Shown here: positions 53,601 through 64,000 of the stretch, piece after piece
Layout: each line of letters opens with the position of its first letter
How positions within the stretch are numbered: the stretch's first letter is position 1
Source: Prinia subflava
Lineage: Eukaryota > Chordata > Aves > Passeriformes > Cisticolidae
DNA: 64,000 nucleotides
Assembly (NCBI RefSeq): GCF_021018805.1
Contig: NW_026960611.1
Span: forward strand, 558,001-622,000
Direction: 5' to 3'
Translations under genes and position numbers: made by a program
Notes under the pieces: generated by a model
Seen by the model: only the letters and a program-made list of their open reading frames with translations
What the model was told of the DNA's origin: nothing
Database searches by the model: none

Positions 53601-55898
53601 ATGACTAATGATTTTATACATAAAACTGAATTTTATGCTCTACTAGCTAAACACAATGCCAGACCCTCTCCAGAGGTGGAATTTTGGGCTAATAATAACT
53701 GGTCTAATTTGGAAAGTGTGGTTGATAAAGCATGTTCTTTACAACATGAAACAAAATTTAAACTGGGCAAAAATAAAACCATACTCTGCTCAGTTCTGGG
53801 AGCCTGCCTTACCGCAGCTGTAGAAACTCGCTTTAAGCAAAGAAGTGAAGAAAACGCAACAATTGACTCCCTTCAAAATTTAGTTGAAATTTTGCAAAAT
53901 GAAAATCATTTGCTGCGAGATGAAAATAATTTGCTACGGACTGCCTTGGGAGATGAATATTCTAAAAATTTAGAGAATGCTGACTTCCCAAAAAAGGCAG
54001 AAGAAAAAGAAACTCCTCACATTAATCAGATTTACCCCCAGAAAGAATTGGTGTTAGTAAAAAATTATGGGGAACACTGCTGCCCTAACACAACACCTCT
54101 AGTTAAAACAGAATGCAACTATATTGATGAAAATTCAGACCCACAAATCATCACTAAAGAAATCCCAGACACCACCACTGAATTATCGAAGCTAAAAGGA
54201 GAGTACTCGCGTTTCCCTCATGAATCAGAGACAGAATGTGTTTCCCGAGTATCTCTCGGTGGTGGAGATCAAATTAAATTGACAGAACAAGAAGTTAGTG
54301 GGTATTGGGGACATGGAGTTTTCTTAACAATGAGAGACAAACATAACCCGTGGTCCCTGACTCAATGTGCGGCTCACTGGGCAGAGGGGTTTAACCCCTT
54401 GGAAAAGGGAGACCATTTAACTTTAATTGGTACTCCCGAACAGCACCTGGAAAACATTCACAAAGCTGCCTGCTTGCAAATGATACATGATGACGCTCCA
54501 ATGCAATTGCCTGTAAAGCCTGAAATTATGATTCCTTTAATTCAAAAGCCTTTGGAATTACTTAAACCTGTAGCAATTGTTTTAAGTTCTGTAGAAAAGC
54601 TAGACAGATCCCTCGGAAACCCAAGTGAACCAACCAGATCTACAGATCGTGGTTTCAGTCCTTATCCTACCCCCTCCCAGCCCCCAGCCCCTCAAACTAA
54701 TTCACTTGCCGGTGATCGTAATGTCTGTATATTAAGTGAAATTGCAGTAGAATTGACCAACTATGTTAAAACTCCTAGTAGTGAAAAACCAGAGAAAAGT
54801 AAACAAATCACTAGCCGCCAACACCTGTTGCTATTAGATATTAAAAAAGGGGTCCCCAAACAAAACCCAAATTTGCCAGGGCAACCCCTCCCTAAAAAGT
54901 CACAGCAAATTACACACCTTTCTTCTGAGAATCTGGGCAGTGAGCCCAGAAACAATCTAACAATCCAACCCCCCCCACCCTCCCCCTCTCAGCACCAAAG
55001 CAACAAGCCAAAGCAAAGCCTTCCTTCTCAAGGGAACCTAGATTCACTCACCCTTGCCCACCCTGCTTTGGCCCAAGAGTTAGAAAAAATACCCATAGCT
55101 GACAATGTAACTGTTTACCAATGCATCGATGATATTTTTGTGGGTAGGGTTGAAATAGAAGAAGTGGAAGATCCCCAACAGAAAATAATCTCCAACTTCG
55201 AAAGCTTTGATCTACAAATTTCCCCTGAAAGTAAAATTTCTGGGAATTTGATGGAAAAGAAGCATGACATGCATGTGATAACTTCCTTCGTTCAAATTAA
55301 AATGCCAGAATCTACAAAGGAACAGCAACAAGTTTCAGAATTACTAGTGCTTTGCAGAAAACACATCCCTGATTTTGCTATAATTGCCAAAACCCTTTAC
55401 AGCTTGCTGAGAAAAGGAAAAATTTGGGAATGGGGTGATTCCCATCAGGAGATTTTAAAATTGTTAATTTTTGAGGCAACTGCCCACCAAACACTTGGTC
55501 CTACTTATCCTACAGATCCTTTCCAGATGGAATGGGGTTTTTCTTTTTCAGGATTGTCAGTACAACAACCTGTTGTCCTGAGAGGCCCTTCTCCATATTT
55601 AACCCCCCCACCTGATGGGGTGGCCGAAGGAGCCTCATTTGGAGCTGTAAAAAATGTGACAATGTACTTGGATGGCAGCCCAGACAAACCTGCCTCAGTC
55701 ACTGAAACAGCCCCTCCCTTTTGCCCCAAGCAGTCTCACCTTACTGCAGAAATTGTCCCATACTGGGCAAAAGGTGAAAAGATCAAATGGGCTTCTCATA
55801 CCTACTATGCATTGGAGGCTAACAACTGTTCCAAAATCACTGCTTTTTGCCCGGCAGTTCCAAGCATAAACACACCCTGGATAATTCCTTCATACTAA
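53601..55898 (+). CDS. ERV-D hybrid Gag/RT-derived ORF, 765 codons
   Basis: One uninterrupted ORF. Residues 85-125 form a probable coiled coil ('LVEILQNENHLLRDENNLLR'). About 205-320 look Gag-like ('GYWGHGVFLTMRD', 'PWSLTQCAAHWAEGFNPL'). About 350-500 are Pro/Ser/Gln-rich. About 503-545 is an RT palm fragment in which the YXDD box has become CIDD ('VYQCIDDIFVG'). About 590-680 is RT connection sequence ('LYSLLRKGKIWEWGDSHQEI'). It lacks the rest of RT, so it cannot be an enzyme. Its integrity in an element whose env is rubble suggests either selection or simply youth. Confidence 0.8.
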   Translation: MTNDFIHKTEFYALLAKHNARPSPEVEFWANNNWSNLESVVDKACSLQHETKFKLGKNKTILCSVLGACLTAAVETRFKQRSEENATIDSLQNLVEILQNENHLLRDENNLLRTALGDEYSKNLENADFPKKAEEKETPHINQIYPQKELVLVKNYGEHCCPNTTPLVKTECNYIDENSDPQIITKEIPDTTTELSKLKGEYSRFPHESETECVSRVSLGGGDQIKLTEQEVSGYWGHGVFLTMRDKHNPWSLTQCAAHWAEGFNPLEKGDHLTLIGTPEQHLENIHKAACLQMIHDDAPMQLPVKPEIMIPLIQKPLELLKPVAIVLSSVEKLDRSLGNPSEPTRSTDRGFSPYPTPSQPPAPQTNSLAGDRNVCILSEIAVELTNYVKTPSSEKPEKSKQITSRQHLLLLDIKKGVPKQNPNLPGQPLPKKSQQITHLSSENLGSEPRNNLTIQPPPPSPSQHQSNKPKQSLPSQGNLDSLTLAHPALAQELEKIPIADNVTVYQCIDDIFVGRVEIEEVEDPQQKIISNFESFDLQISPESKISGNLMEKKHDMHVITSFVQIKMPESTKEQQQVSELLVLCRKHIPDFAIIAKTLYSLLRKGKIWEWGDSHQEILKLLIFEATAHQTLGPTYPTDPFQMEWGFSFSGLSVQQPVVLRGPSPYLTPPPDGVAEGASFGAVKNVTMYLDGSPDKPASVTETAPPFCPKQSHLTAEIVPYWAKGEKIKWASHTYYALEANNCSKITAFCPAVPSINTPWIIPSY

Positions 55899-57731
55899 CT
55901 TTTCTGCCTTTGAAGGCAGATTCTGTTGTGTTTACTTTTCACAGGAGAACTCCGAGGGACATAAAGACCATATAAAACTATGATAAAACTGGTGATATTT
56001 TTAAACATTATTGGTGTTATAAGAACAAAATTAAGAATTTTAAATAATATTGATTTAGAAATATTAATTAATAAATTGGTTGTTACAATTAAGAATTTGA
56101 CAACACTTTTTACAGTCGTCCTGATTGGCCTTGAGAACGACTCAGTGGCTATTATCAAACATATTATCAAACTGAGAACTGGTAAATGTGAATGATCACA
56201 AATTGATAATTGATCACAAAACTAAATCTTTTAGCTCCTAGTTGCCTCCAGTTTCAGTAGTGGATGCAGTTAGTAGCTGCCTCAATTATAAAAGAAGGCA
56301 GTTTTTTCTATTGAAATTCGGAAAATAATTTGGGACAATGCCAATGATTTTGAAAGAGATTTTCAATTCTAGTTGAACTTAGTGAATTTTAGTTATAACT
56401 TTATTATAAACACAGCCACAGTTTTTGTATTGACCATACGTAATGCTTTGGTACATTTGATATTCCCTATTATTGTGTTAAGATTAAATCATGATGGAGC
56501 TATTCTCTCTCCTTTCCAGTATAGGGAATGGGCCCATTAAATTAATGAGAAATTGTAAACTGTTAATTTAGAATTTTTGTATTGTTTGAGAACAACAAAG
56601 ATTTATTTGTGAAAGTAATAAAATTACATTTTTTTTAGACATAGAACAAAATATTTGTCATTTTTAAGTTTATCCTAACGAGACTCCTGAAACAGTGCTT
56701 CAATATGTAGGCAATGGATGTGTGTGCTTGAGGACTGCTTGTGATGTTTTAACCATAGAAAATGTTATATTAGAAACTAAGAATCATTTGAATTTTTGTG
56801 CTTGTAACTTTACTAAAATTACAGCTTTTGATTTTTCTTTTTCAGCTCCAGTTTACTTCTTACCAGCTTTTACAATCTAATTACACACTGATCCACAAGC
56901 TATGGCCTACTCCGATTTGGTAAAGTAATTGTTGCTCCATCAGGATCTAAGTGAAATTTTAGATAAAATCAAGATCTTGATAACAAATTATGTCATCCCA
57001 TTGTTGTTCTTTTGACTTTATTTTGATTGGCTTTGTTTTTCAGCAATCTCATTCTTTACTTAGAAACAATAGATATACTTAGAGATGTTGACACAAGACA
57101 AACTTAATCAGTAGGCCATAGTAACGGACTGTGAAATGGATTTTGCCTAAGTAAGACAAAGAAATCTTAGAGATACATATATTTTAAAGCAATTATGTAT
57201 TTTGATTTTTTGTGATTTGTGTTGATCATTTTTTAAATTTTGTTCATGTTATTTGAAAATTGTTTTACAATGATTTTTGTTTTGTTAATTGAAATTATCT
57301 AAATTAATATTATCATAATCTTTTTATTTGAAAATTGTTTTAAGACTTTTGCCTTGAATATTTGAAAATTGTTTTAATTAATATTAATATGATTTTGTTT
57401 TGAATTAATATTGTTAAGATTTTGTCTTGATTATTTGACTTCGTGAATCATTTATCATTATGATTTGTCAGAGAATTTTATTATAATATCATTGTGATTT
57501 GTCATATCATAGTGATTTGTTTTGAGATTTTAATAATCAATATTAATCATTATGATATCTCTTGTTTTTTTTCTTTTCCCTTCTCTATTTCTTTTTCCTC
57601 TCTCTCTTTCTCTCGTCTCTATTTTCGGGGTATACTACTGACACTGATAATGAGTCCTGAAGACTTCAGAACAACGCAACGAACTCGACTGATGGAGCTC
57701 TCCTGCCGACCAGTCGTGAGTCACGGGGTGG
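55899..57731 (+). pseudogene. env: ERV-D AT-rich 3' region with decayed env
   Basis: 56310-56900 follows ERV-E env with many stops. The best-preserved piece (56695-56880) keeps the Cys pattern 'GNGCVCLRTACDVLTIEN' matching 'GQGCVCLRTACPIIRIDN' of ERV-E. 56930-57600 is an A/T-rich stretch with repeated 'tgatttg' and 'ttgaaaattgtttt' motifs and no coding content. Confidence 0.7.
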
Positions 57732-58364
57732 TGTAAGAGTCGGTCCAAAAATCCCTCACCTGCCTCACGACTGTCAGAGGCTGAGACCCCCATGGACCCT
57801 GAGCCACAGCACAGGCCAAGTTTTCCCTGCAGCTGCTGTCACTGGACCAAGACGCCCTCCTCAGGGACCCATGCATGAAACAATGGGGGACTGTTACGGT
57901 TTCTGGCCATGTTTGCAAAGAGATGTTCCTGTACTGACCGTACTTGGTAAGACCTGAGCCGCACCGCTCCCTCTATTGTGAGAGAACACCTGCGATGCCC
58001 ATGAGACCGACCCCCCTTCCTGGCATCTTGCCTCTCGCTTCGAAAAGAACTATAACAACCCCACCAAGAGAGCAGGCTTTGGAGGCCCTCCCCGGCGGAC
58101 GACGGATCTATTGATGCGTGCCACGAGGACTGCAAAGGTGGTCTATTGGTACCAGCATCACGAGGACTCACGTCTGTTCAGTCGGTAGCTATACCCTTTC
58201 TTTCCTCCTTTCTCTCTCTCTCTCTTTCTTTCCCTTCTTTTCTATCGCATAATTGTGTGTATCAATAAAGATACAATTGATTTTACTTGAACTAAGTTAT
58301 CAATGCCTCTTTTTGCACTCTGAAATCAAAAAGAACCATCACGACCATCCTTTGGCTCGTGACA
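57732..58364 (+). mobile_element. ERV-D 3' LTR
   Basis: 633 bases. It differs from the 5' LTR only in the length of the TC run. It is preceded by 'gagtcacggggtgg', a weak polypurine tract. Confidence 0.92.
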
Positions 58365-58369
58365 CCATC

Positions 58370-59525
58370 TGAGCCTTCTTTTGGGATACTCAATACCCTT
58401 GCAGGCCCAGAGAGCTTAGGAGGCTTACCATCCAGTCCACGCATGTTTCCTGAGTCTGGGTGGCTATTAAGAGGTCATCCACATACTGGAGGAGCTGTCC
58501 TTCTCCTGGAGGACTCCAAATCCTTTGCAAGCTGCTCCCCAAATCTAGCGGGCGAGTTCTTATACCCCCGCGGTAATACGCACCATTGTGAGCTGAGTTT
58601 TACATCCAGATCTAGGGCTTTCCCATTCAAATGCAAATATTTTCTGGCTGGCTTCATGGAGAGGTAGGCAAAAGAAAGCATCTTTCAAATCTAAAATGGT
58701 AAACCAGGTTAATTCAGGTGTTAAATGGGTTAACAGAGTGTAAGGATTGGCAACTACTGGGTACAAGTCCTCAGTTACTTTGTTAACAGCTCTTACATCT
58801 TGTACCAACCTGTATGACCCATCAGGCTTCTTCACTGGCAAAACAAGTGTGTTGCAATCAGACTGACACTCCCTCAATAGTCCTATCCTCAGAAAGTTTT
58901 CAAAAATTGGACTAATCCCCTCTCTATCTTCTTTCTTTAGGGGGTATTGTTTAACCCTTACTGGCTGTCCTCCTTCTTTAAGTTTAATCTGTACTGGTAG
59001 TGCATTCTTTGCCCTTCCTGGAATATCAGAAGCCCACACACCAGAAAATACCTGATCTATTCTTCTCCTGAAATTTTGCTCTTCATTTGCAACTTCAATT
59101 TCTTTGGTTATCATCATTAAACTTAACAGTTCTACATATTGTTGATCTTTTACCTCCAAAATAATGTCCCCATTCTTAAAAATTATTTTTACCTCCAGCT
59201 GCCTTAGCAGGTCTCTGCCCAAAAGTGCAGATGGAGCTTTAGGCATGTATAAAAATCGGTGAATTCCCCACTCTTTACCCAATTTATACTTCAATGGTTT
59301 GCAAAAATAAGCTCTTTCAGATTGGCCAGTCACCCCTTTTACCATAGCACAGTGATTGGTTACAGGTATTAGGGCCTTATTCAACACTGCAAAGGTTGCC
59401 CCTCTGTCTATCAAAAATTCCACCTCTTTCTCTTTGTTCCCCAGTTTTACCATAACTAGAGGGTCCTCTAGGGTAGGGCCCTCTGGTCCCCCTCAGTCCT
59501 CTTTTACATGAGCAACCACTTTCTC
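58370..59525 (-). pseudogene. pol: ERV-E protease and RT palm
   Basis: The frame starts in line with gag after a UGA near 59497. The protease active site reads 'FLIDRGATFAVL': the Asp-Thr-Gly triad has become Asp-Arg-Gly, so the enzyme is dead. 'LLGRDLLRQL' ends the protease. RT follows from about 59030 ('LPVKKPDGSYRLVQDVRAVN'), with a frameshift near 58590 and the YVDD box ('QYVDDLLIAT') near 58475. A stop near 58390 precedes the ERV-D insertion. Confidence 0.82.
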
Positions 59526-59698
59526 CCCTTTCTGACCACCTTTTCTATGTACATCACCCCTTCTTTGTTCTGGACACTGGTTCTTCCAGTGACCAAGTTT
59601 TTTGCAAAATGCACATTGATCTTTTCTCAGCTGGGGTGGTCCCTGTTTCGGTGGAGCTTGCCCACATTTTCCTTTTTCTCCTTCTTTTACTACTGCTG
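59526..59698 (-). pseudogene. gag: ERV-E nucleocapsid (gag end)
   Basis: Basic sequence with one CCHC knuckle ('CAFCKKLGHWKNQC', near 59610-59570), ending in KED and a UGA that leads in frame into the protease. Cut by ERV-F at 59699. Confidence 0.8.
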
Positions 59699-60267
59699 TG
59701 TCCTGGTTTAGGACAAATTAGGGGAAAAATCTCCAAAGGAGCCCCTTAAAGGAAACAAACCTCCACAACTTCTCCCCCCCACCACCAGGTTCGGGAGGAA
59801 TTTCCTTGGAGGAAAAATGGAAAAAACTTGTTTATTAAGAAATGACAAAAAACACTCCCCAACACAAGAAAAACAGCCTGAGATGACAACAAGCATTTTC
59901 ACCAGTCCAAGAGAGGCCGAAAGGCTTGGGCAGTCTGCTGGGGAGGGTGCCAAAGCTTCTCTTTGATGCAAACTCCGGGGGAGTCCTTTGACGTTCCCAA
60001 ATCAAAGTCTGAAGCAGGTCCGATGTCTTCAGGGAAGGGGAGGAAGGAAAGAAGGGGAAAAACAAAAGCAGAAAAATGGCAAAAAGCAAGCAAGAAGCAA
60101 AAAGCAAGAGAGCAAAACTAGCAAAGCGAGCCTAAAGCTAGCAGCAAGTGAGCCAGAGCAAGAAGCCAGGGGAGGGGCGCAGCTATAGGCAATACAAACT
60201 GGGAGCACGGGAACAGAAACACACAATTGCGATACAAAGCATGAAAATGTCCTGTCACCCCAGGACA
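59699..60267 (-). mobile_element. ERV-F 3' LTR
   Basis: 569 bases with 8-base terminal inverted repeats, TGTCCTGG at one end and CCAGGACA at the other. On the minus strand it is preceded by a purine tract (complement at 60268-60283, reading AAGGGGTGGAA before the TG). Confidence 0.88.
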
Positions 60268-60479
60268 TTCCACCCCTTATCCCATATCGTGAACATGTTA
60301 CTGAACACAATGTAAAAACTTTCTTCTCACTCAAAGCATACACTTAGACATTTCCTTCCATCTTACTTGCTCAGACCTTTGACACTTTCATGTTTCCTTC
60401 TGTCTCATGTCTCTATGATCTAACGTACAGACAATGGTGGTAATGCTCAGCAAACAATGATATCATCCCACAATCAGAT

Positions 60480-62566
60480 CTCCCTGAGGTACACAACGGG
60501 TTGTCCCATCTTTCTGCATTATCCACCAGGTATAACCTGGTCCTTGAGCAAAGACCATTCCATGAATGGGTTTGCTTGTATTCAAGGCAGGATTAATCCA
60601 TACTGTCTTCCCCAACAAACCTCTGACATGGGCCACTGGGACTTTATCTCCATCTACTATATTAAGGGGCTCAGACTGGGCAGGACCTGCTCAGTTGGTG
60701 GAACCTCGAGTGTTAACTAACCAGGTGGCCCTTGATAAATGCTGCTCCCAGTTCTTGAAAGACCCCCCCACCCAATGCTTTCAAAGTGGTTTTTAACAAT
60801 CCATTGTATCTCACCACTTTACCTGCAGCTGGTGCATGGTAGGGGATGTGGTACACCCACTCGATGCCATGTTCCCTAGCCCAGTTGTTAATAAGATTAT
60901 TTTTAAAATGAGTCCCATTGTCTGACTCAATCCTCTCAGGAGTACCATGCCTCCAAAGGACCTGCTTTTCAAGGCCCAGAATGGTGTTGCGGGCTGTAGC
61001 ATGAGACACGGGGTAGGTTTCCAACCATCCTGTAGTGGCTTCTACCATGGTTAGTACGTGGCGTCTGCCTTGGCAGGTTTGAGGCAGTGTGATGTAATCA
61101 ATCTGCCAAGCCTCCCCATACTTGTACTTGGACCACCGCCCCCCATACCAGAGGGGCTTCACCTGCTTGGCCTGCTTAATGGCAGCACACATCTCACAGT
61201 CATGGATAACCTGAGAAATGCTGTCCATGGTTAGATCCACCCCTCGGTCTCGTGCCCACTTATAGGTGGCATCTCTACCCTGGTGGCCTGAGGCCTCATG
61301 GGCCCATCGTGCTAGGAACAGCTCTCCTTTGTGCTCCCAGTCAAGGTCTATCTTCAACTCCCCTATCTTTGCAGCCTGATCTACCTGCTGATTGTTTTGC
61401 TGCTCCTCATTAGCTCTGCTTCTAGGGACATGGGCATCTACATGGCGAAGCTTCACAGGTAGTTTCTCTAACCGGGTAGCGATGTCTTTCCATTCTTCAG
61501 CAGCCCAAATTGGTTTTCCTCTGCACTGCCAGTTCACCTCCTTCCATCTCTTCAGCCATCCCCACAGAGCATTGGCTACCATCCAGGAATCAGGATAAAG
61601 GTAAAGTTTTGGCCACTTCTCTGCTTCAGCAATGTCCAGGGCCAATTGAACAGCTTTGAGTTCCGCGAGTTGACTCGATCCACCTTCTCCTTCGATAGCT
61701 TGTGCAACCTGTCGTGTGGGGCTCCATACGGCTGCTTTCCACTTCCGGTTCATCCCCATGACGCGACAGGAACCATCGGTAAAAAGAGCATAACGTGTGT
61801 CTTCTGCCGGCAGTTGGTTATACGGTGGAGCTTCTTCAGCACAGGTCACTTGTTCTTCTCCCTCTTCACCAGTGAGACTTAAGCTTTCACCCTCAGGCCA
61901 ATTTGTAATTACCTCCAAAATCCCAGGATGATTTAGTTTCCCAATTTGGGTGCGCTGTGTAATGAGGGCAATCCACTTGCTCCATGTAGCACTGGTGGCA
62001 TGGTGGGTGGAGGGAACCTTTCCTCTGAACATCCACCCCAGCACGGGTAGTCGAGGTGCCAGGAACAGTTGTACTTCTGTACCAATCACCTCTGAAGCAG
62101 CTTGGACTCCTTCATAAGCGGCCAAAATTTCCTTCTCCGTTGGGATGTAATTACTTTCAGACCCTCTGTAGCTCTGGCTCCAGAATCCCAATGGTCGGCC
62201 TCGGGTCTCACCAGGCACCTTCTGCCAAAGGCTCCAGGACAGGCCATGGTTCCCGGCTGCAGAGTAGAGCACATTCTTCACATCTGGTCCCGTCCTGACT
62301 GGGCCAAGGGCTACTGCATGGGCAATTTCCTGCTTGATCTGGGAAAAAGCTTGTTGCTGATCAGGGCCCAAATGGAAATCGTTCTTCTTACGGGTAACCA
62401 AGTAAAGAAGGCTCACAATCTGACTATACTCAGGAATATGCATCCTCCAGAAACCTATAGCACCTAAGAAAGCTTGTGTTTCCTTCTTGTTGGTTGGTGG
62501 GGACATAGTGGTGATTTTGTTGATGACATCAGTAGGAATCTGGGGCTGTCCATCTTGCCGCTTCAC
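60480..62566 (-). pseudogene. pol: ERV-F RNase H and integrase
   Basis: Open at 62566-60713 (617 codons): RT thumb and connection ('ETQAFLGAIGFWRMHIPEY'), RNase H ('YALFTDGSCRVMG', 'AELKAVQLALDIAE'), the integrase zinc region ('HEASGHQG' with 'CEMCAAIKQ') and the core with acidic residues in 'WQIDYITLP', 'ESDNGTHF' and 'GKVVRYNG', where the expected Glu is Val. A one-base change in a C run at 60764-60770 (plus strand) shifts the frame. The integrase C-terminal domain continues to about 60480 in another frame. Confidence 0.85.
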
Positions 62567-63639
62567 TCCCAGGAACTGGATCTCCCGAGCAGGTCCCTTA
62601 ACTTTATTTTCTTAATGGCAAAGCCGGCTTCCAGGAGAATTTGGATGATTTTCTCTCCTTTCTCAAACACTTCTGCTGCTGTGTTTCCCCACACAATGAT
62701 ATCATCAATATATGGTAAATGTTCTGGAGCCTCACACTTTTCTAGTGTAGTCTGGATCAGTCCATGACAGATGGTGGGACTGTGCTTCCACCCCTGGGGC
62801 AGTCGGTTCCAGGTGTACTGCACGCCCCTCCAGGTGAAAGCAAACTGAGGCCTGCATTCTGCAGCCAGGGGAATGGAGAAAAATGCATTGGCAATATCGA
62901 TAGTGGCGTACCACTTTGCTGCCTTGGACTCCAGCTCGTACTGGAGTTCCAGCATGTCTGGCACGGCAGCGCTCAGTGGTGGTGTCACTTCATTCAATGC
63001 ACGGTAATCCACGGTCAATCTCCATTCTCCCTCAGATTTACGCACAGGCCAGATGGGACTGTTGAAGGGTGAGTGGGTTTTACTAACCACCCCTTGGCTC
63101 TCTAACTCTCGAATCATCTTGTGGATGGGGATCACAGCATCTAGATTTGTTCGATACTGCCAGCGATGCACTGTCGAGGTGGCAACAGGTACTCGTTGCT
63201 CTTCTGCCTTCAGGAGTCCTACTGCAGATGGGTTCTCTGACAGTCCAGGCAAGGTGTTCAATTTCTTAATGCCCTCTGCCTCCACGGCAGCTATTCCAAA
63301 AGCCCATCTGAACCCCTTAGGGTCTTTGTAATAGCCATTCCTGAGATAGTCTATGCCCAGAATACAAGGAGCCTTTGGGCCAGTCACAATCGGATGTTCC
63401 TGCCACTCCTTCCCGGTCAGGCTCACCTTGGCTTCCAAGAGGGTCAATTCTTGTGATCCCCCCATCACACCGGCAATGGAAATAGGTTCTGTTCCCTCAT
63501 GTTCTGATGGCATTAGGGTACACTGCGAACCGGTATCGACCAAAGCTTCATATTTCTGTGGCTCTGATGTGACAGGCCATAGAACCCATAATGTCCAAAA
63601 GACTTGGTTTTCCCTTACCTCTACCTGGCTAGAGGCAGG
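62563..63639 (-). pseudogene. pol: ERV-F protease and reverse transcriptase
   Basis: The protease active site 'ALVDTGSQCTLM' is near 63550-63515, followed by 'CILGIDYLRNG'. RT has 'WRLTVDYRALNEVTPPL' and an intact YIDD box ('LPYIDDIIVWG') near 62720. The frame is lost near 62600, where the thumb moves to the frame of the next segment. Confidence 0.87.
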
Positions 63640-64000
63640 GCCCCTCTAAGCCTGGTTATCCTTCTTTCTTGAGACATATGTCTTGGAGGTTCTTTCAAGG
63701 GGATCGGACAAGTCATCATCATCATTATGCCTGGCAGTTCGACTAAGGGCAACTGGAGCTGCTTCCCTTTTCTTACCTTCCTTCAATTCATGCACCCCTT
63801 GTGCCAGAGCAGCAGTAGACTTCCCATCCCATCTCTTCATGTTTTCTCCAGACTCACATAAGAACCACAACTCAGCTCCTGGGGTGTACCTTCTCTCCCC
63901 AACAGAGGAACGTCTGCGTTGGATACTAGGGCCTCTAATTTGTACAGCTGAGATTTGGAGGAGGTCCTCCTTAATCTCTTCCCTGAGTTTCTTACGACTT
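63640..64000 (-). pseudogene. gag: ERV-F gag C-terminus, partial
   Basis: 63870-63646 is open and Lys/Arg/Asp-rich, like the gag end of other avian ERV-L copies. It ends in a TAG at 63646-63648. The same frame continues into the protease, so the arrangement is compatible with stop-codon readthrough. Gag continues past the window edge. Confidence 0.7.

Larger units (their letters stand above)
52530..58364 (+). mobile_element. ERV-D: young provirus with one hybrid ORF
   Basis: A 5,835-base element with LTRs of 637 and 633 bases, which I read as identical except for four bases of a TC microsatellite, and a 5-base duplication. The interior has a leader, one intact 765-codon ORF (53601-55898) and about 1.8 kb of AT-rich sequence containing a decayed env. 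It lacks protease, complete RT and integrase. It must have relied on another element's enzymes. Confidence 0.88.
47600..59698 (-). mobile_element. ERV-E: gammaretrovirus-like element, decayed and multiply interrupted
   Basis: On the minus strand, from high to low coordinates: nucleocapsid, protease, RT, [ERV-D], RT end, [LTR 51621-51958], RNase H, integrase, env, [LTR 47763-48092], env tail. The single CCHC knuckle, the in-frame stop between gag and protease, and the integrase GPY-type tail are gammaretroviral features. The 5' part lies beyond ERV-F, outside the window. No LTR of its own is assigned. Confidence 0.8.
59699..64000 (-). mobile_element. ERV-F: ERV-L element (continues beyond right edge)
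   Basis: Minus-strand class III (ERV-L) provirus: gag end, protease, RT, RNase H, integrase, noncoding 3' part, polypurine tract and 3' LTR. There is no env, as expected for ERV-L. It sits in ERV-E gag. The left flank 59694-59698 (TGCTG) should reappear beyond its 5' LTR, outside the window. Three lesions were noted: a TAG between gag and protease, a shift near 62600 and a shift in a G run at 60764-60770. Confidence 0.88.

Overview
The window is about 64 kb of bird nuclear DNA, and roughly nine tenths of it is endogenous retrovirus (ERV) sequence. CR1-type LINE 3' ends at 3405-4672, several LTR types that I recognise as common avian LTRs, and the absence of any host exon I can support point to an avian, probably passerine, gene-poor retroelement-rich region. 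A W-chromosome-like or heterochromatic location is an inference only. No tRNA, rRNA, CRISPR array or bacterial-type gene was seen.

Left part (1-10515): LTR fragments at the window edge, a dispersed repeat, CR1 fragments split by a solo LTR, an ERV-L gag/pro fragment, further solo or broken LTRs, and about 1.7 kb of AT-rich unannotated host DNA.

Centre (10516-45442): a stack of nested insertions that can be resolved from target-site duplications. ERV-C (+, 10522-45436) is the outer element and appears itself to lie in an older LTR. Its gag was hit by ERV-A1 (+, 12459-39255; duplication ATCATA). ERV-A1 was hit in its gag by ERV-A2 (+, 16174-24839; duplication GTCGAC), and in its 3' LTR by ERV-A3 (-, 29206-39204; duplication CTCGGG). 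ERV-A3 is a nearly complete betaretrovirus-like provirus: 1226-codon gag, dUTPase-protease, pol and a short env in three frames, with an apparent tRNA-Lys primer site. ERV-A1 and A2 share its LTR type but lack pro and most of pol, which are replaced by a T-rich noncoding block. They look like a non-autonomous family mobilised in trans, because A2 has identical LTRs.

Right part (45443-64000): an avian solo LTR, an unrecognised ORF with a candidate LTR, then ERV-E (-, about 47600-59698). ERV-E is a decayed gammaretrovirus-like element broken by two small solo LTRs, by ERV-D (+, 52530-58364; duplication CCATC) and by ERV-F (-, 59699 to beyond the edge), an ERV-L element with a recognisable gag-pro-RT-RNase H-integrase order. 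ERV-D has almost identical LTRs and one intact 765-codon hybrid ORF followed by a decayed env.

The most novel signal is in the last ~125 nt of every A-type LTR: four consecutive hairpins that mostly share one loop sequence while their stems change in a compensatory way between copies.
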